64,000 nucleotides of DNA from Chitinispirillales bacterium ANBcel5 (GCA_029688955.1 JARUKZ010000014.1:38487-102486), one strand, 5' to 3'; positions 35,290-44,417 are shown, counted from the stretch's first letter. Translations and numbers: made by a program. The notes: generated from the sequence alone by a model not told the origin.

Positions 35290-35441
35290 ATGTGTTGCTA
35301 ATCATTTATTTATTTTATTCTACAGGTTTAAGCCGAACTATATAGTATACTCCACTACTATTTTTTACAATTTAGCTCTCTCAATTAGGGCTGCTTGTTG
35401 CATGGTTTAAAAGAAAATATAATTATTATAATGAGGACAAA

Positions 35442-36164
35442 ATGAAAAAAAAACATAATGACCACTTTCTTTTCTACTCAGAATCCAAAACAAAAAACCG
35501 TATAACAATCAATGGTCAGGAGAAGCAACATGCGATAGCTGTTCTAAGAGTAGAAGATGGAGAGCATATACAGATAACCGATGGGCAGGGAAACCTATTT
35601 GTCTGTGAAGTAGAATCTGTTCTAAAAAGTAGTATAGAATGTAATATTGTGGAGAGTTGGTCAGTTAAGAGAATCACTCCTGATGTAACAATTGCATTAG
35701 GGCTTACAGATCGAGCACACTTTGAATCAGCAATAGAATCATTAACCGCTTTAGGGGTAAAAAAAATAATCCCGGTTATTTTTGAGCATTGCAGGAAACC
35801 GTGGTGGGATAAGTGGAGAAGATACGAAGAACGTTTTAAATTAAAAATGATCTCATCTATGAAACAGTGCCTCTATCCTTATATCCCCGAATTGGTATAT
35901 CCAACTATTTTAAAAGAAGTTTTGGAAGAAGATAAGACCCATATGATTGTAGCAGATCCAAACGGTTCTACATTGAAAAGTGAGATAAGAGACAAGCAGA
36001 CTCCGGTAACCTGTATCATTGGCCCCCCTGGGGGGTTTTCTGCTACCGAGATCTCCGAGTTTAATAGAACTAAGGTTGTTTATGTTAAATTAACTCCAAA
36101 TAGGCTTCGTACAGAACTTGCAGCAACTGTGCTTTGTGCACAAATCATAGGACATACGCTTTAA
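35442..36164 (+). CDS. rsmE: 16S rRNA (uracil-1498-N3)-methyltransferase RsmE
   Basis: A 240-residue SPOUT-fold methyltransferase that modifies U1498 of 16S rRNA. The N-terminal PUA-like part (HFLFYSESKTKNRITINGQEKQHA) and the C-terminal knot with CIIGPPGGFSATEI and NRLRTELAAT are typical of RsmE; GPPGGFS replaces the common GPEGGFS. The ATG at 35442 follows AATGAGGAC. It is separated from the upstream kinase by 150 bp with tentative A/T-rich promoter elements (TATAGTATACT at about 35341). It converges with the outer-membrane barrel gene 10 bp downstream. Confidence 0.93.
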   Translation: MKKKHNDHFLFYSESKTKNRITINGQEKQHAIAVLRVEDGEHIQITDGQGNLFVCEVESVLKSSIECNIVESWSVKRITPDVTIALGLTDRAHFESAIESLTALGVKKIIPVIFEHCRKPWWDKWRRYEERFKLKMISSMKQCLYPYIPELVYPTILKEVLEEDKTHMIVADPNGSTLKSEIRDKQTPVTCIIGPPGGFSATEISEFNRTKVVYVKLTPNRLRTELAATVLCAQIIGHTL

Positions 36165-36173
36165 TCATAAGTT

Positions 36174-36902
36174 CTACTGTGATCTGGATGGGTCTGGTAA
36201 AAGAAGGTGAATAGTAAGGGAATGGGTAATAAAGCGTTCTCTGTAATCAATCCCCATAGGGAAGAGGTCTCGTGATTCATTGTATTCTACTGGTCTCCAA
36301 AATTTTATTCCATAAACAACAGCTCCACCTATTTTATTCGAAACGGGGAACTCTACACCTATACCGGTCTTTAAAGCAAAAGAGAACCTAGAAGAGGAGC
36401 TTAGCTGTGAATCTTCAATCGTTATAGTCTGATTGAAATCATAGAGTTTTTCCTTGTATGTGGAGTAAAACAAGCCGACACCGGCATAGAAATATGAATT
36501 TGCATTGTTTTGAAGTGGCAGTTGGTGTTGAATTTGGGGGAGTATTCCGGCTGAAAATATGTATTCATAACGTAGTAGATCCCGAATAGTTTCATCAGTA
36601 AGAGAAACATTAAACAGTGTGTCCGCGACATTTCTACCATAGTGAACATCTGCGGTGATTTGAAGTCTGAATTTGTGATTTATTGGGAAGCGTTTTCCTG
36701 CTAAGGCCCCCAGCGATAATAGTTTTTTGGAGGTAAGCTGCTCTACTCGATCTATATTATCGTGATTTCTGAACGGGGTCCTATTGGAATAGCTTACCGA
36801 AATGCCTGGTAGTATAAATGCAGAGGAGAAATTGAATTCTGACCCTTGAGTTCTAAGAGCCAAGAGGATTAAGAGCAAAAATGGAAATGTTTTATTACCC
36901 AA
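36174..36902 (-). CDS. outer-membrane beta-barrel protein, family not recognised
   Basis: A 242-residue protein beginning with a hydrophobic stretch and Ser/Gly junction (LLILLALRTQGSEF) typical of a signal peptide. The mature part is rich in alternating Tyr, Phe, Ser and Asn, with repeated amphipathic strands ending in aromatic residues (RLQITADVHYGR, YFYAGVGLFYSTY). This suggests an 8- to 10-strand barrel. The final residues lack a clear barrel-assembly terminal Phe. The start is TTG at 36900-36902 preceded by TTAGGAAA; no in-frame ATG fits better. It is alone downstream of asd in the same direction, with a terminator in between. Confidence 0.65.
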   Translation of the reverse strand: MGNKTFPFLLLILLALRTQGSEFNFSSAFILPGISVSYSNRTPFRNHDNIDRVEQLTSKKLLSLGALAGKRFPINHKFRLQITADVHYGRNVADTLFNVSLTDETIRDLLRYEYIFSAGILPQIQHQLPLQNNANSYFYAGVGLFYSTYKEKLYDFNQTITIEDSQLSSSSRFSFALKTGIGVEFPVSNKIGGAVVYGIKFWRPVEYNESRDLFPMGIDYRERFITHSLTIHLLLPDPSRSQ

Positions 36903-36982
36903 AATAGTTTCCTAATAAGTTTGGAAAAGCAGTGCTTAAATTCAAAAATATGTTTTGCTGTAAATAATATCTAACTATATAC

Positions 36983-37019
36983 AAAAAAGGAGGATAGGTA
37001 AAAGATTACCTATCCTCCT
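36983..37019 (-). terminator. intrinsic terminator of asd
   Basis: AGGAGGATAGGTAA (36988-37001) pairs perfectly with TTACCTATCCTCCT (37006-37019) around a 4-nt loop, and six A on the plus strand at 36983-36988 give a U-run on the minus strand. Confidence 0.9.
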
Positions 37020-37045
37020 GATATAAGCTAAAGACTGTAAAAAAA

Positions 37046-38158
37046 CTAAAGGGATTGCAAAACGATCTTCAAAATTCTGCGGATTGGTTCTGCTGCGCCC
37101 CATAAGAGCTGATCACCTACGGAAAAAGCAGAAATATAATTAGAACCTAAGTTCATTTTGCGAATTCGTCCGACAGGTACTGAGAGGGTACCCGAAACTG
37201 CCGCAGGGGTTAGTTCTCTTAAAGAGTGCTCTTTTTCGTTCGGTATTGTTTTTACCCACTCGTTATGATTATCTATAATTGAAGTGATTTCTTCTGCTGA
37301 GACATCTTTTTTAAGTTTGATAGTGAATGCCTGACTATGGGAGCGCATAGCTCCGATCCTGACACATATTCCATCAATAGGAATCGGTTCTGAGCGGCCA
37401 AGAATTTTATTGGTTTCAGCATACCCTTTCCACTCTTCTCTGGTCTGACCATTTTCCATGGGTTTGTCTATCCAGGGTAGCAGGGATGCAGCAAGTGGAG
37501 CGGTAAAATTTTCTATGGGCATGGAGTCACTTCTAAGGCTGGAAGTAATTACACTGTCAAGCTCAAGTGCACTGAAGCGAGATTGGTCAAAAACGCTTTG
37601 GCCTGAATTGCCCAAAAACTGCATCTGTTTTACTAATTCGGTCATGTTTTTGGCACCGGCACCGCTGGCTGCCTGATAGGTCATAGAAGAGATCCATTCA
37701 ACAAGATCTTGCTCAAAGAGTCCGCCAAGTGCCATAAGCATTAAACTGACCGTACAGTTTCCACCAATAAAATCCCGTACTCCATCCTGAATACCTTTAT
37801 CAATAACAGACCTGTTTACGGGGTCCAGAACAATGATACTTGAATCGCTCATTCTGAGGGTGGAAGCTGCATCAATCCAAAAACCTTTATACCCGGCCTG
37901 GCGAAGTTGTTTGTATGTTTTGGTGGTATAATCTCCACCCTGACAACTAACAATTACATCTAATTTTAATAATTCATCAATGTCGAAAGCATCTTTAAGA
38001 TTTGGTATATCGAAGCCAAGTGAAGGACCTTTAGCGCCGACCTGGGAAGTGGAGAAAAAGATTGGTTCAAAGCCATTGAAATCTTTCTCAGCTTGCATCC
38101 GCTCTAAAAGAACTGATCCTACCATTCCACGCCAGCCGATAAATCCTACTCTAATCAT
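37046..38158 (-). CDS. asd: aspartate-semialdehyde dehydrogenase
   Basis: A 370-residue enzyme reducing aspartyl phosphate to the semialdehyde, in the lysine, threonine, methionine and diaminopimelate pathway. The N-terminus IRVGFIGWRGMVGSVLLERM is that of the enterobacterial/proteobacterial form (NADP-binding GxxGxVG), and GGNCTVSLMLMALGGLF holds the catalytic Cys. The mid-region SGAGAKNM and C-terminal RIGAMRSHSQAF complete the fold. The length is normal for the 370-residue group. GAGGT precedes the ATG at 38156-38158. It is followed by a strong terminator; the enolase-like gene lies upstream with its own terminator, so it is transcribed alone. Confidence 0.95.
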   Translation of the reverse strand: MIRVGFIGWRGMVGSVLLERMQAEKDFNGFEPIFFSTSQVGAKGPSLGFDIPNLKDAFDIDELLKLDVIVSCQGGDYTTKTYKQLRQAGYKGFWIDAASTLRMSDSSIIVLDPVNRSVIDKGIQDGVRDFIGGNCTVSLMLMALGGLFEQDLVEWISSMTYQAASGAGAKNMTELVKQMQFLGNSGQSVFDQSRFSALELDSVITSSLRSDSMPIENFTAPLAASLLPWIDKPMENGQTREEWKGYAETNKILGRSEPIPIDGICVRIGAMRSHSQAFTIKLKKDVSAEEITSIIDNHNEWVKTIPNEKEHSLRELTPAAVSGTLSVPVGRIRKMNLGSNYISAFSVGDQLLWGAAEPIRRILKIVLQSL

Positions 38159-38244
38159 AACTACCTCACAAAATTGTTCGTAAAAGAAGGGTACAATACA
38201 AAGACTGGAAAAAATAATAAATGGGGATACTACGCCATTAAGGC

Positions 38245-38273
38245 AAAAGTTGGGGGCTTAAGAAACCCCCCAA
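38245..38273 (-). terminator. terminator of the enolase-like gene
   Basis: TTGGGGG (38250-38256) pairs with CCCCCAA (38267-38273) around a 10-nt loop. AAAA at 38245-38248 gives a short U-run on the minus strand. It lies just after the enolase-like stop codon. Confidence 0.75.
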
Positions 38274-38296
38274 ATAGTACACAACGGTGTGGAGAA

Positions 38297-39817
38297 TTAT
38301 TGTTCCAGTGCTGGAATTTCAACACCATCAGGCAATCCTTCAAAACCTGCAACTTCAACCGGTATACCTTTTTCAAGCATCTCTTCTTCAGCTCTGATCA
38401 AAGGGTTATAATTTTGCAGATTTCTTTCACCATTTGGAGCTCCGGCTTTAAACCAAACCTTACGGCTCACGGAGCCGAACATGAGCGGAAGCAGGGGCAG
38501 AAACTCTGATGAGCCTTCTGTTGAACGGTGAGAGAAAAAGGCTGTAAAACCACCATTTGCAATATTCTCGAGTGCTTCTTCAATACTGCTAACACCAACG
38601 CTTTTTAGATCAGCCATAACCTTGCGGGTGTCGCGACGAGCTTTGATAAAGGTTTCAACTTCTTCTACATCTGCAAGCCCGAGAACGATTTTTGAAGCAA
38701 TAAGAGTTTCGGTGAATGTACCTGCCTGATTCAATTTAATCAGTACAGAATTACCTGCTCTGTCTTTTTGTTCTGGTGCAGCCAGAAAAGGGATGATAAA
38801 ACGCATCTGTGTAACAGCAATATCATCCAGCACTATTTGAGTGCGATCGCCGTATTTTTCATTCATAAGCTTATGAGCAATAAGGTCGTGCTCTGAACCG
38901 GGATCTTCCATAGTAACAAAGTTTGAGGCACTTTTCACTACTGAGTAATCAAACTCAACCAGTTCCTCTCTGGTTTTAATTCCCTGTCCGGAAAAGCGAA
39001 GGTCATATTTACCCTCTTCACGTAGCTCATCACTTTTTTGAATTTCGGAGAATGCATTGTCTGTTCCAATCGCATAATCTGAGTCTTTAAGTCCAAGCTG
39101 GTCTGCGCATTCTTTAATCCTGCGAAGACCTTCAAAGTTATCCTCTACAGGAAATACAAACCCTCTCTCTTTTGCTGTACCAGTGGGGAGGTTATCCCTT
39201 ACCAGGTTTTTCTCAAACTGGCGGAAAAATTTCGTTCCGGTTACAAGCACATCTTTAACCAATTTATCCTTCATGGAGAAAAAGAACATCTCCTGAATAT
39301 CTTGTTTTGTTCCTGGTACGTGCTCTCCGCCACACACCATATTGAAGGCAATGTTAGGCATGTAAAAAGATTTTGGTTTGCGGCCGTTAGTGAAAACTTC
39401 CCAGGGTTTAAATCCGGATGCTTTCAGAAGGGTTTGGAAAAATACAGTTGAAGAGGCTAAACAAGCGTTTCCACCCCATTTCTTCTTATTGGGACCTGCA
39501 TTTTCAACCAGAGTCAGGTCAAATTTGAAACAGGCATCAAAGATATCAGATGGTTTGCGTATCACTACTCTGCGGGGAAGCAAAGGTGCGATGTTTTTTT
39601 CTATGGATGCAATCGCTTTGTCGTTAGGAATATAAATAGCTTCATTTTCTCCATCTGAAGTACCTTTTGCAATTCCATTGCGTTCTTCTATAGTGAAGGT
39701 TTCTGAACCTCTTTTTACCTTAGCAGTCATAACACCTTCAAGGGTCAGGCTTGCGTAAGAAGAGAGAATCTCTCTACCTTTAAGTCTAAAACTACTTACA
39801 ACTGTTTCTTTGGGCAT
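38297..39817 (-). CDS. divergent enolase homologue with altered catalytic loops
   Basis: A 506-residue protein aligned by eye to enolase (usually about 430). Retained: the GGEH segment (His166), Gln-Glu at 175-176, metal-ligand Asp253, EDP at 304-306, Asp331-Asp332, LIKLNQ with Lys361, SHRS at 429-432 and FKAGAP with Lys457. Changed: the N-terminal mobile loop SGASTG is not recognisable, and the catalytic DEGG loop reads ERGF (217-220), so the Glu that acts in proton transfer is replaced by Arg218. About 45 extra residues lie between Lys361 and the SHRS loop. The upstream ATG at 39838 is in frame, but GGAGGAAG fits the ATG at 39817. It may act on another substrate; normal glycolytic enolase would then be elsewhere. 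Confidence 0.8.
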   Translation of the reverse strand: MPKETVVSSFRLKGREILSSYASLTLEGVMTAKVKRGSETFTIEERNGIAKGTSDGENEAIYIPNDKAIASIEKNIAPLLPRRVVIRKPSDIFDACFKFDLTLVENAGPNKKKWGGNACLASSTVFFQTLLKASGFKPWEVFTNGRKPKSFYMPNIAFNMVCGGEHVPGTKQDIQEMFFFSMKDKLVKDVLVTGTKFFRQFEKNLVRDNLPTGTAKERGFVFPVEDNFEGLRRIKECADQLGLKDSDYAIGTDNAFSEIQKSDELREEGKYDLRFSGQGIKTREELVEFDYSVVKSASNFVTMEDPGSEHDLIAHKLMNEKYGDRTQIVLDDIAVTQMRFIIPFLAAPEQKDRAGNSVLIKLNQAGTFTETLIASKIVLGLADVEEVETFIKARRDTRKVMADLKSVGVSSIEEALENIANGGFTAFFSHRSTEGSSEFLPLLPLMFGSVSRKVWFKAGAPNGERNLQNYNPLIRAEEEMLEKGIPVEVAGFEGLPDGVEIPALEQ

Positions 39818-39965
39818 AATACTTCCTCCATAGTGCATTGAAAAAAGAATAAGACATATAAAATAGATAGAATAGAGCCGTATTGCAACATATTATTATC
39901 TGAACAGAATGTAAGAATTAAACCTGAGTTAATTTTACAAGGGGTTCAGACACAGAGCTTAAATC

Positions 39966-39992
39966 ATTGGCCAGCAGGTTATGCTGGCCAAT
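39966..39992 (-). terminator. hairpin after the charged membrane protein gene
   Basis: ATTGGCCAGCA (39966-39976) pairs with TGCTGGCCAAT (39982-39992) with a 5-nt loop, just beyond the minus-strand stop codon. A T-run on the minus strand is poor, so it is a probable but weak terminator. The other 150 bp between 39818 and 39965 contain nothing recognised beyond the enolase-like gene promoter area. Confidence 0.6.
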
Positions 39993-39998
39993 CAAACA

Positions 39999-40502
39999 TC
40001 AGGGAGATTCCCGTATTTCCTCCCTTAGTGCAATAGGAAGTTGAAGAATCTCTGAGAGCACAACTGCGTTTCTAAGCTCTTTTGATGTAAACAATGGTTG
40101 AGTAGGTTCTGTCTCTCTTTCATAAACACCTTCTTCCAGCGTAGGAAACTTCTTTTGCTTATTGAGGTAAGGAACTTTAGCCTTTTTATAAGGGTCCTTT
40201 TCAACCTTTTTTTGGACTTTGATTCTTTTTTCTGGCTCCTTTTTCCTTTTTACCTCCGGTTTAGGCTTCGGTTCTTCCAGGGGACCAAATATACCTTCCA
40301 GAGACCGTTTAAGCTCCTCTGAAATAGATGTTGTGGATTCAGATGACTTTGGCTCTTTCGGTTCTGTATCTTTGCGATGCCATTCATCCTCCTCAGGTAA
40401 TTCCCTTTTTTTGGAAGAAGAAGCGATGATGGTAACAATCAGCCAGATTATAAAAATTATAATTGGCAGCAAAGTCTCAAGATTTTCAAAAAGATTTTGC
40501 AT
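39999..40502 (-). CDS. single-pass membrane protein with charged cytoplasmic tail, family unknown
   Basis: A 167-residue protein: residues 12-28 are a single transmembrane helix (LPIIIFIIWLIVTIIA), then a tail of about 130 residues dense in Glu, Lys and Pro with Lys-rich and acidic patches (KPEVKRKKEPEKR and KVEKDPYKK), and a short hydrophobic end. It is probably the second gene of an operon after floA (39-bp gap), with AAAGGAG before its ATG. In other bacteria flotillin-like FloA is paired with an NfeD-type membrane protein; this protein is not NfeD but may fill a comparable anchoring role. No catalytic motif was seen. Confidence 0.7.
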   Translation of the reverse strand: MQNLFENLETLLPIIIFIIWLIVTIIASSSKKRELPEEDEWHRKDTEPKEPKSSESTTSISEELKRSLEGIFGPLEEPKPKPEVKRKKEPEKRIKVQKKVEKDPYKKAKVPYLNKQKKFPTLEEGVYERETEPTQPLFTSKELRNAVVLSEILQLPIALREEIRESP

Positions 40503-40541
40503 AATACTCCTTTGTAGGCTTCATAACAAAGTTAAAAAGGA

Positions 40542-41531
40542 CTACTTATCTTTGTTATTCTTTTTTTCCGAACCTTGCTGTCCGCCTATTGATTCACGCA
40601 TCTGTGTATCTGCAGCAACATTTTTCATACGATAGTAATCCATTACACCAAGCTGACCATTTTTAAAAGCCTGAGACATGGCGAGTGGAACCTCTGCTTC
40701 GGCTTCAGTCACTTTTGCCCGCATCTCTACAACCTTAGCTTTCATCTCCTGCTCAGCTGCAATCGCCATGGCACGTCTTTCCTCAGCCTTTGCCTGAGCG
40801 ATCTTTTTATCAGCCTCAGCTCTATCCGTTTCAAGCTCAGCGCCGATGTTTTTACCCACGTCCACATCTGCAATATCAATAGATAAGATCTCAAAGGCGG
40901 TACCGGCATCAAGACCCTTTCCAAGGACATTTTTGGAGATAGAGTCTGGATTTTCAAGCACCTGTTTGTGATTGATCGCTGAACCGATGGTTGTTACAAT
41001 TCCTTCTCCAACCCTGGCTAAAACAGTCTCTTCACCGGCACCACCGACGAGACGATCAATATTTGCTCGCACTGTTACCCGGGTCAGCGCTGTAAGCTGG
41101 ATACCATCCTTGGCTACAGCGGCAACACGAGGGGTTTCAATTACTTTTGGATTAACACTCATTTGCACTGCTTCAAGAACATTTCTTCCGGCAAGGTCAA
41201 TTGCAGCCGCTCTCTTAAAGGTCAAAGGAATGTTTGCTTTGTCTGCTGCTATAAGTGCCTGTACTACGCGTAAAACATTTCCCCCGGCGAGAAAATGAGA
41301 TTCAAGTGAATCGGTGGAAATATCAAGTCCGGTTTTTACCGCCATAATCTTTGAATCGATTACAAGTTTAGGAGGAACTTTTCTAAACCTCATGAAAACA
41401 ATATTAAGAAGACCAACGCGTGCACCAGAGATAAGTGCTTGCATCCACAAAGAAAAGGCAGAAGCCACTGTAAAAAAGACAATGATTGCTGCAACAATAA
41501 GAACTATTACGAGAATTGTGTTTAGAGGCAT
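40542..41531 (-). CDS. floA: flotillin-like protein FloA
   Basis: A 329-residue SPFH-family membrane protein that organises functional membrane microdomains. An N-terminal hydrophobic helix ([21 protein letters not shown]) is followed by the SPFH core and then a long Ala/Glu/Lys coiled coil ([20 protein letters not shown], and more). The length and organisation match the short FloA/YqfA type rather than the long flotillins. GGAAGGA precedes the ATG at 41529-41531. The downstream charged membrane protein is probably co-transcribed. Confidence 0.93.
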   Translation of the reverse strand: MPLNTILVIVLIVAAIIVFFTVASAFSLWMQALISGARVGLLNIVFMRFRKVPPKLVIDSKIMAVKTGLDISTDSLESHFLAGGNVLRVVQALIAADKANIPLTFKRAAAIDLAGRNVLEAVQMSVNPKVIETPRVAAVAKDGIQLTALTRVTVRANIDRLVGGAGEETVLARVGEGIVTTIGSAINHKQVLENPDSISKNVLGKGLDAGTAFEILSIDIADVDVGKNIGAELETDRAEADKKIAQAKAEERRAMAIAAEQEMKAKVVEMRAKVTEAEAEVPLAMSQAFKNGQLGVMDYYRMKNVAADTQMRESIGGQQGSEKKNNKDK

Positions 41532-41790
41532 AATGCATCCTTCCAGAAATGGTGATTATTTAAAAATAATGATAGTACAATAATATAATATGTTACATAA
41601 AACAATTCTGGGAAAACATTTGTACAACGATCAAAATTCAAGGGTTAAACTTCATCTGGTGTGTTTCTTTCCAAAACTAACAACTCTGTAGTATTCCAGC
41701 GTCGGTCTTGTAAGCAAAACCAACTTTTTTGGAAATTAAAAGAGCAGTAAGCCCCCAGGGTGCTCATAAAAGGTGAGTTTTGAATAAGCG

Positions 41791-41806
41791 TGGCATTGCC
41801 TTTGCA
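41791..41806 (+). promoter_or_regulatory. sigma-54 promoter of the secreted BNR-repeat gene
   Basis: TGGCAT-TGCCT-TTGCA matches TGGCAC-N5-TTGCA in 10 of 11 positions, with GG and GC separated by exactly 10 nt. The predicted transcript start is near 41817, about 124 nt upstream of the ATG at 41941. Confidence 0.7.
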
Positions 41807-41826
41807 CATTGTACTTAAAAGAATCG

Positions 41827-41838
41827 GGAAGCGCTTCC
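41827..41838. promoter_or_regulatory. 12-bp perfect palindrome, LacI-family-operator-like
   Basis: GGAAGCGCTTCC is perfectly self-complementary and centred on CG with AAGCGCTT at its core, which resembles LacI/CcpA-type operators. It lies just downstream of the predicted sigma-54 start, where a repressor or an RNA stem could act. Confidence 0.4.
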
Positions 41839-41940
41839 TTATCACTAAAACAATTCAGGTGATGGTGAATCTCATTTTATCGATTCAGAAACTGTATTCT
41901 TTACTGAAATAGAAGAAACAATGTAAGAAGGGGGAGCAGA

Positions 41941-44280
41941 ATGTATCTCAAAAAGATGTTTTTGCTTGTTATTATCACGTCGTTTATTACTGTTGTATAT
42001 GGATTTGATACAGAACTTCAATTCCGGGAACCTTCATTTGATCTGAGAGATCACTCATTTGTAGGTGACTTGGTAGGATATGCGGTAGGGACACCTTACT
42101 GGGATCAGGATACAAATGCAAGAAATGGAACTGTTATAAAAACAGAAGACGGGGGAGAGAGCTGGGAGAAGCTTGTGGTGCCGGTTGTTGATGCTTTTAA
42201 TGGGGTTAAGTTTGTTAGCGAAGATCAGGGATGGGTTGTTGGTCAAAGAGGTACGGTTCTTTACACTGAGGATGGAGGTGACAGCTGGCAAATACTGGCT
42301 CAAGAAATCGACCATGAGCTTAGGGATGTATTTTTCCTGAACTCTGAAGTTGGTTGGATAGCAGGGGCGCAATCTGCTACACCGGGATCCCGGTTAGGTG
42401 AAGGACAGCGTGTGGGGATCATCTATAGAACCGATGATGGGGGACAAAACTGGGAAAGGAAGTCGATACCCCGGGATTTTTCAGTAGTTAACCGTTTGTT
42501 TTTCCTGGATTCACAAACTGGTTTTGCTGCAGGGGGCGACACAACGGGTGAAAATGGCTCTGGAATAGTTTTTAAAACAGAAAACGGTGGGGATGACTGG
42601 GAATCAGTTTTAACTTCAGGCTATGGCAATTTATTCTCTTCCGTATTTTTCTTGAATGATGAATTAGGATGGGCAACCAGCTTAAATGGTTCCCAAGCAA
42701 CGTATCAGGGCTCCACTGCTTTTAAAACCACCGATGGGGCAGAAAGTTGGGAAGAGCTGGATTTAGACTACAACCTTAGAGATATTCAGTTTATTGATTC
42801 AAACAGAGGGTATACTGTTGGCTCGCGTTTTGGCTCACCTCCATTGCTTGGCACTGTTGATGGTGGCCAGACCTGGGAACTAATTAGCATGAACTATCAC
42901 AGAGGTGAGGGGTTATGGGCTGTTCATGTTACAGAAAACAGAATGGTTGCTGTTGGGGACAGAGACTTTTCATGTATATCAGCTAATCCCTGGCATGGTG
43001 TGGGGGATGCAAGTATAGATGTTGAAATAGAGCAGATACAAATCAATCCCCAGTATCGGATGTTTGGTGTGTACTTTATTAATGATTTGGTAGGGTGGGC
43101 AACAGGTATAAAGCTCTATGTGGATCATGGAACACAGGTGATTTTTCATACAACCGATGCAGGAGAGACCTGGGAACTTCAGTACGAAAGTAATGAAACC
43201 TGTCTTGAGCCTCTTAGAGGGATGCAGAGGGTAAATGATATTGTTTTTGTTGATGAAAATAGAGGGTGGGCTGCAGGATTTGCAGAAAGTGATCTGTGTA
43301 ATGGGTTTAATAACTCGGTTCTGTACACTGAGGATGGTGGAGAAACCTGGGAACCTAAAATCGATCAAACTGGTCATCGGATTCTTTCCATAGCAGCCCT
43401 AGGGGATATCGTTTGGCTGTTGCCTGAAAATCGGGAACATCAAAACATACGCATTCTAAAAAGTACCGATAATGGGGTAACGTGGGAACTATTTGAAACA
43501 CCAATTTCTGAACCACTGCAGCAGGTTGGAGAAATATTTTTTCTGGATGATTTAAATGGCTGGATCGCCGGAGGTAGTAACGGGCTGCTATTAAGTACCA
43601 GTGATGGTGGTGAGACATGGCAAAGGAGTGCAGACGAGACCATCACCGGGGCTGTAAATGCGGTGCACTTCTCATCTTTAACCGAAGGCTGGGTTGGTGG
43701 AGAAAATCTATACTACACAGCAGATGGTGGTGAAACCTGGCAACTCAGCGATTTAGAGTTTGGTTCTGATCAGATAAATTCCATCAAATTTGTATCAGAA
43801 AATGTTGGCTGGATTGCAGGTGACTGGGGTGTGATTATGCACACTCAAGATGGCGGAGAGAGCTGGAGTATAGAGCGGGGTACCCGGGCAAATTATCTTA
43901 GAATCGAGTCTATGCATTTGGTTAATGATAGTTTGGGATGGGCCGTTGGTGACGCTGGTACAATCGTTAGAATAAATGGTCCTGCAGTACCTTTAAGTAT
44001 TACTAACAGAGTGGTCCCAAGAACATCCGGAGGACCGCATATTACAAAACAGGGTAATCAATTCACTTATCACTTTAGAGCAGATGGGGTTTCCACCGTT
44101 CAAATTGATATTCTTGATCTCAGAGGAAGAACGGTGTATAGTTCAACTCCAAAGAGATTTAGAGCAGGAGCGCAGGTAATTAGGATGGATGCCAGGGGAT
44201 TATCGAATGGAATGTATATGGTGAGGGTTAAAAAAGATCGTGATATATCAGTGGTTCAACCACTGTTGATTGGGAGATAG
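41941..44280 (+). CDS. secreted YCF48/BNR-repeat protein with type IX-like C-terminal sorting domain
   Basis: A 779-residue exported protein. Residues 1-20 are a signal peptide (FLLVIITSFITVVYG). Residues 40-670 hold about 12 motifs of the form T-[ED]-D-G-G-x-[ST]-W (for example TEDGGESWE, TSDGGETWQ), each with GWxxG-like lines such as VGWIAGAQ and LGWATSL between, as in YCF48-like and sialidase-type propellers. The last 90 residues (VQIDILDLRGRTVYSS, GLSNGMYMVRV, ending VQPLLIGR) resemble the type-A sorting domains of type IX secretion cargo. GGGGGAG precedes the ATG. Likely roles are adhesion or extracellular scaffolding; substrate is unknown. Confidence 0.85.
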   Translation: MYLKKMFLLVIITSFITVVYGFDTELQFREPSFDLRDHSFVGDLVGYAVGTPYWDQDTNARNGTVIKTEDGGESWEKLVVPVVDAFNGVKFVSEDQGWVVGQRGTVLYTEDGGDSWQILAQEIDHELRDVFFLNSEVGWIAGAQSATPGSRLGEGQRVGIIYRTDDGGQNWERKSIPRDFSVVNRLFFLDSQTGFAAGGDTTGENGSGIVFKTENGGDDWESVLTSGYGNLFSSVFFLNDELGWATSLNGSQATYQGSTAFKTTDGAESWEELDLDYNLRDIQFIDSNRGYTVGSRFGSPPLLGTVDGGQTWELISMNYHRGEGLWAVHVTENRMVAVGDRDFSCISANPWHGVGDASIDVEIEQIQINPQYRMFGVYFINDLVGWATGIKLYVDHGTQVIFHTTDAGETWELQYESNETCLEPLRGMQRVNDIVFVDENRGWAAGFAESDLCNGFNNSVLYTEDGGETWEPKIDQTGHRILSIAALGDIVWLLPENREHQNIRILKSTDNGVTWELFETPISEPLQQVGEIFFLDDLNGWIAGGSNGLLLSTSDGGETWQRSADETITGAVNAVHFSSLTEGWVGGENLYYTADGGETWQLSDLEFGSDQINSIKFVSENVGWIAGDWGVIMHTQDGGESWSIERGTRANYLRIESMHLVNDSLGWAVGDAGTIVRINGPAVPLSITNRVVPRTSGGPHITKQGNQFTYHFRADGVSTVQIDILDLRGRTVYSSTPKRFRAGAQVIRMDARGLSNGMYMVRVKKDRDISVVQPLLIGR

Positions 44281-44291
44281 CTTGGTACCAG

Positions 44292-44320
44292 GGGAGGTAT
44301 AAACCACCTCCCTAATTTTT
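44292..44320 (+). terminator. intrinsic terminator after the BNR-repeat gene
   Basis: GGGAGGT (44292-44298) pairs with ACCTCCC (44306-44312), followed by TAATTTTT. Confidence 0.85.
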
Positions 44321-44417
44321 CTGATTAAGCCAAGACACTCTTTTTCAATAAAAAAAATACCGCTTCGAAGTATCCTTTCATCGAGAAAAAATCAAAAGAA
44401 AGGATACTCTTTTCTAC

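Larger units (their letters stand above)
41532..41940. other. intergenic region between divergent floA and the secreted BNR-repeat gene
   Basis: This 409-bp spacer carries a sigma-54 promoter (41791-41806) and a 12-bp palindrome (41827-41838) towards the secreted protein, and presumably the floA promoter on the minus strand near 41560-41600, where A/T-rich sequence has no sharp consensus. A 66-codon minus-strand ORF (41645-41845) overlaps the sigma-54 promoter and is not supported. Confidence 0.5.

Noticed and set aside
35390..35410. Possible sigma-54 element (GGGCTGCTTGTTGCA) upstream of rsmE
   Set aside because: Only the GG/GC positions and TTGC match; the -24 flank is poor and a housekeeping rRNA methyltransferase is not a typical sigma-54 target.
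41645..41845. Minus-strand 66-codon ORF in the floA intergenic region
   Set aside because: No ribosome-binding site, no recognisable protein features, and it overlaps the sigma-54 promoter of the BNR-repeat gene.
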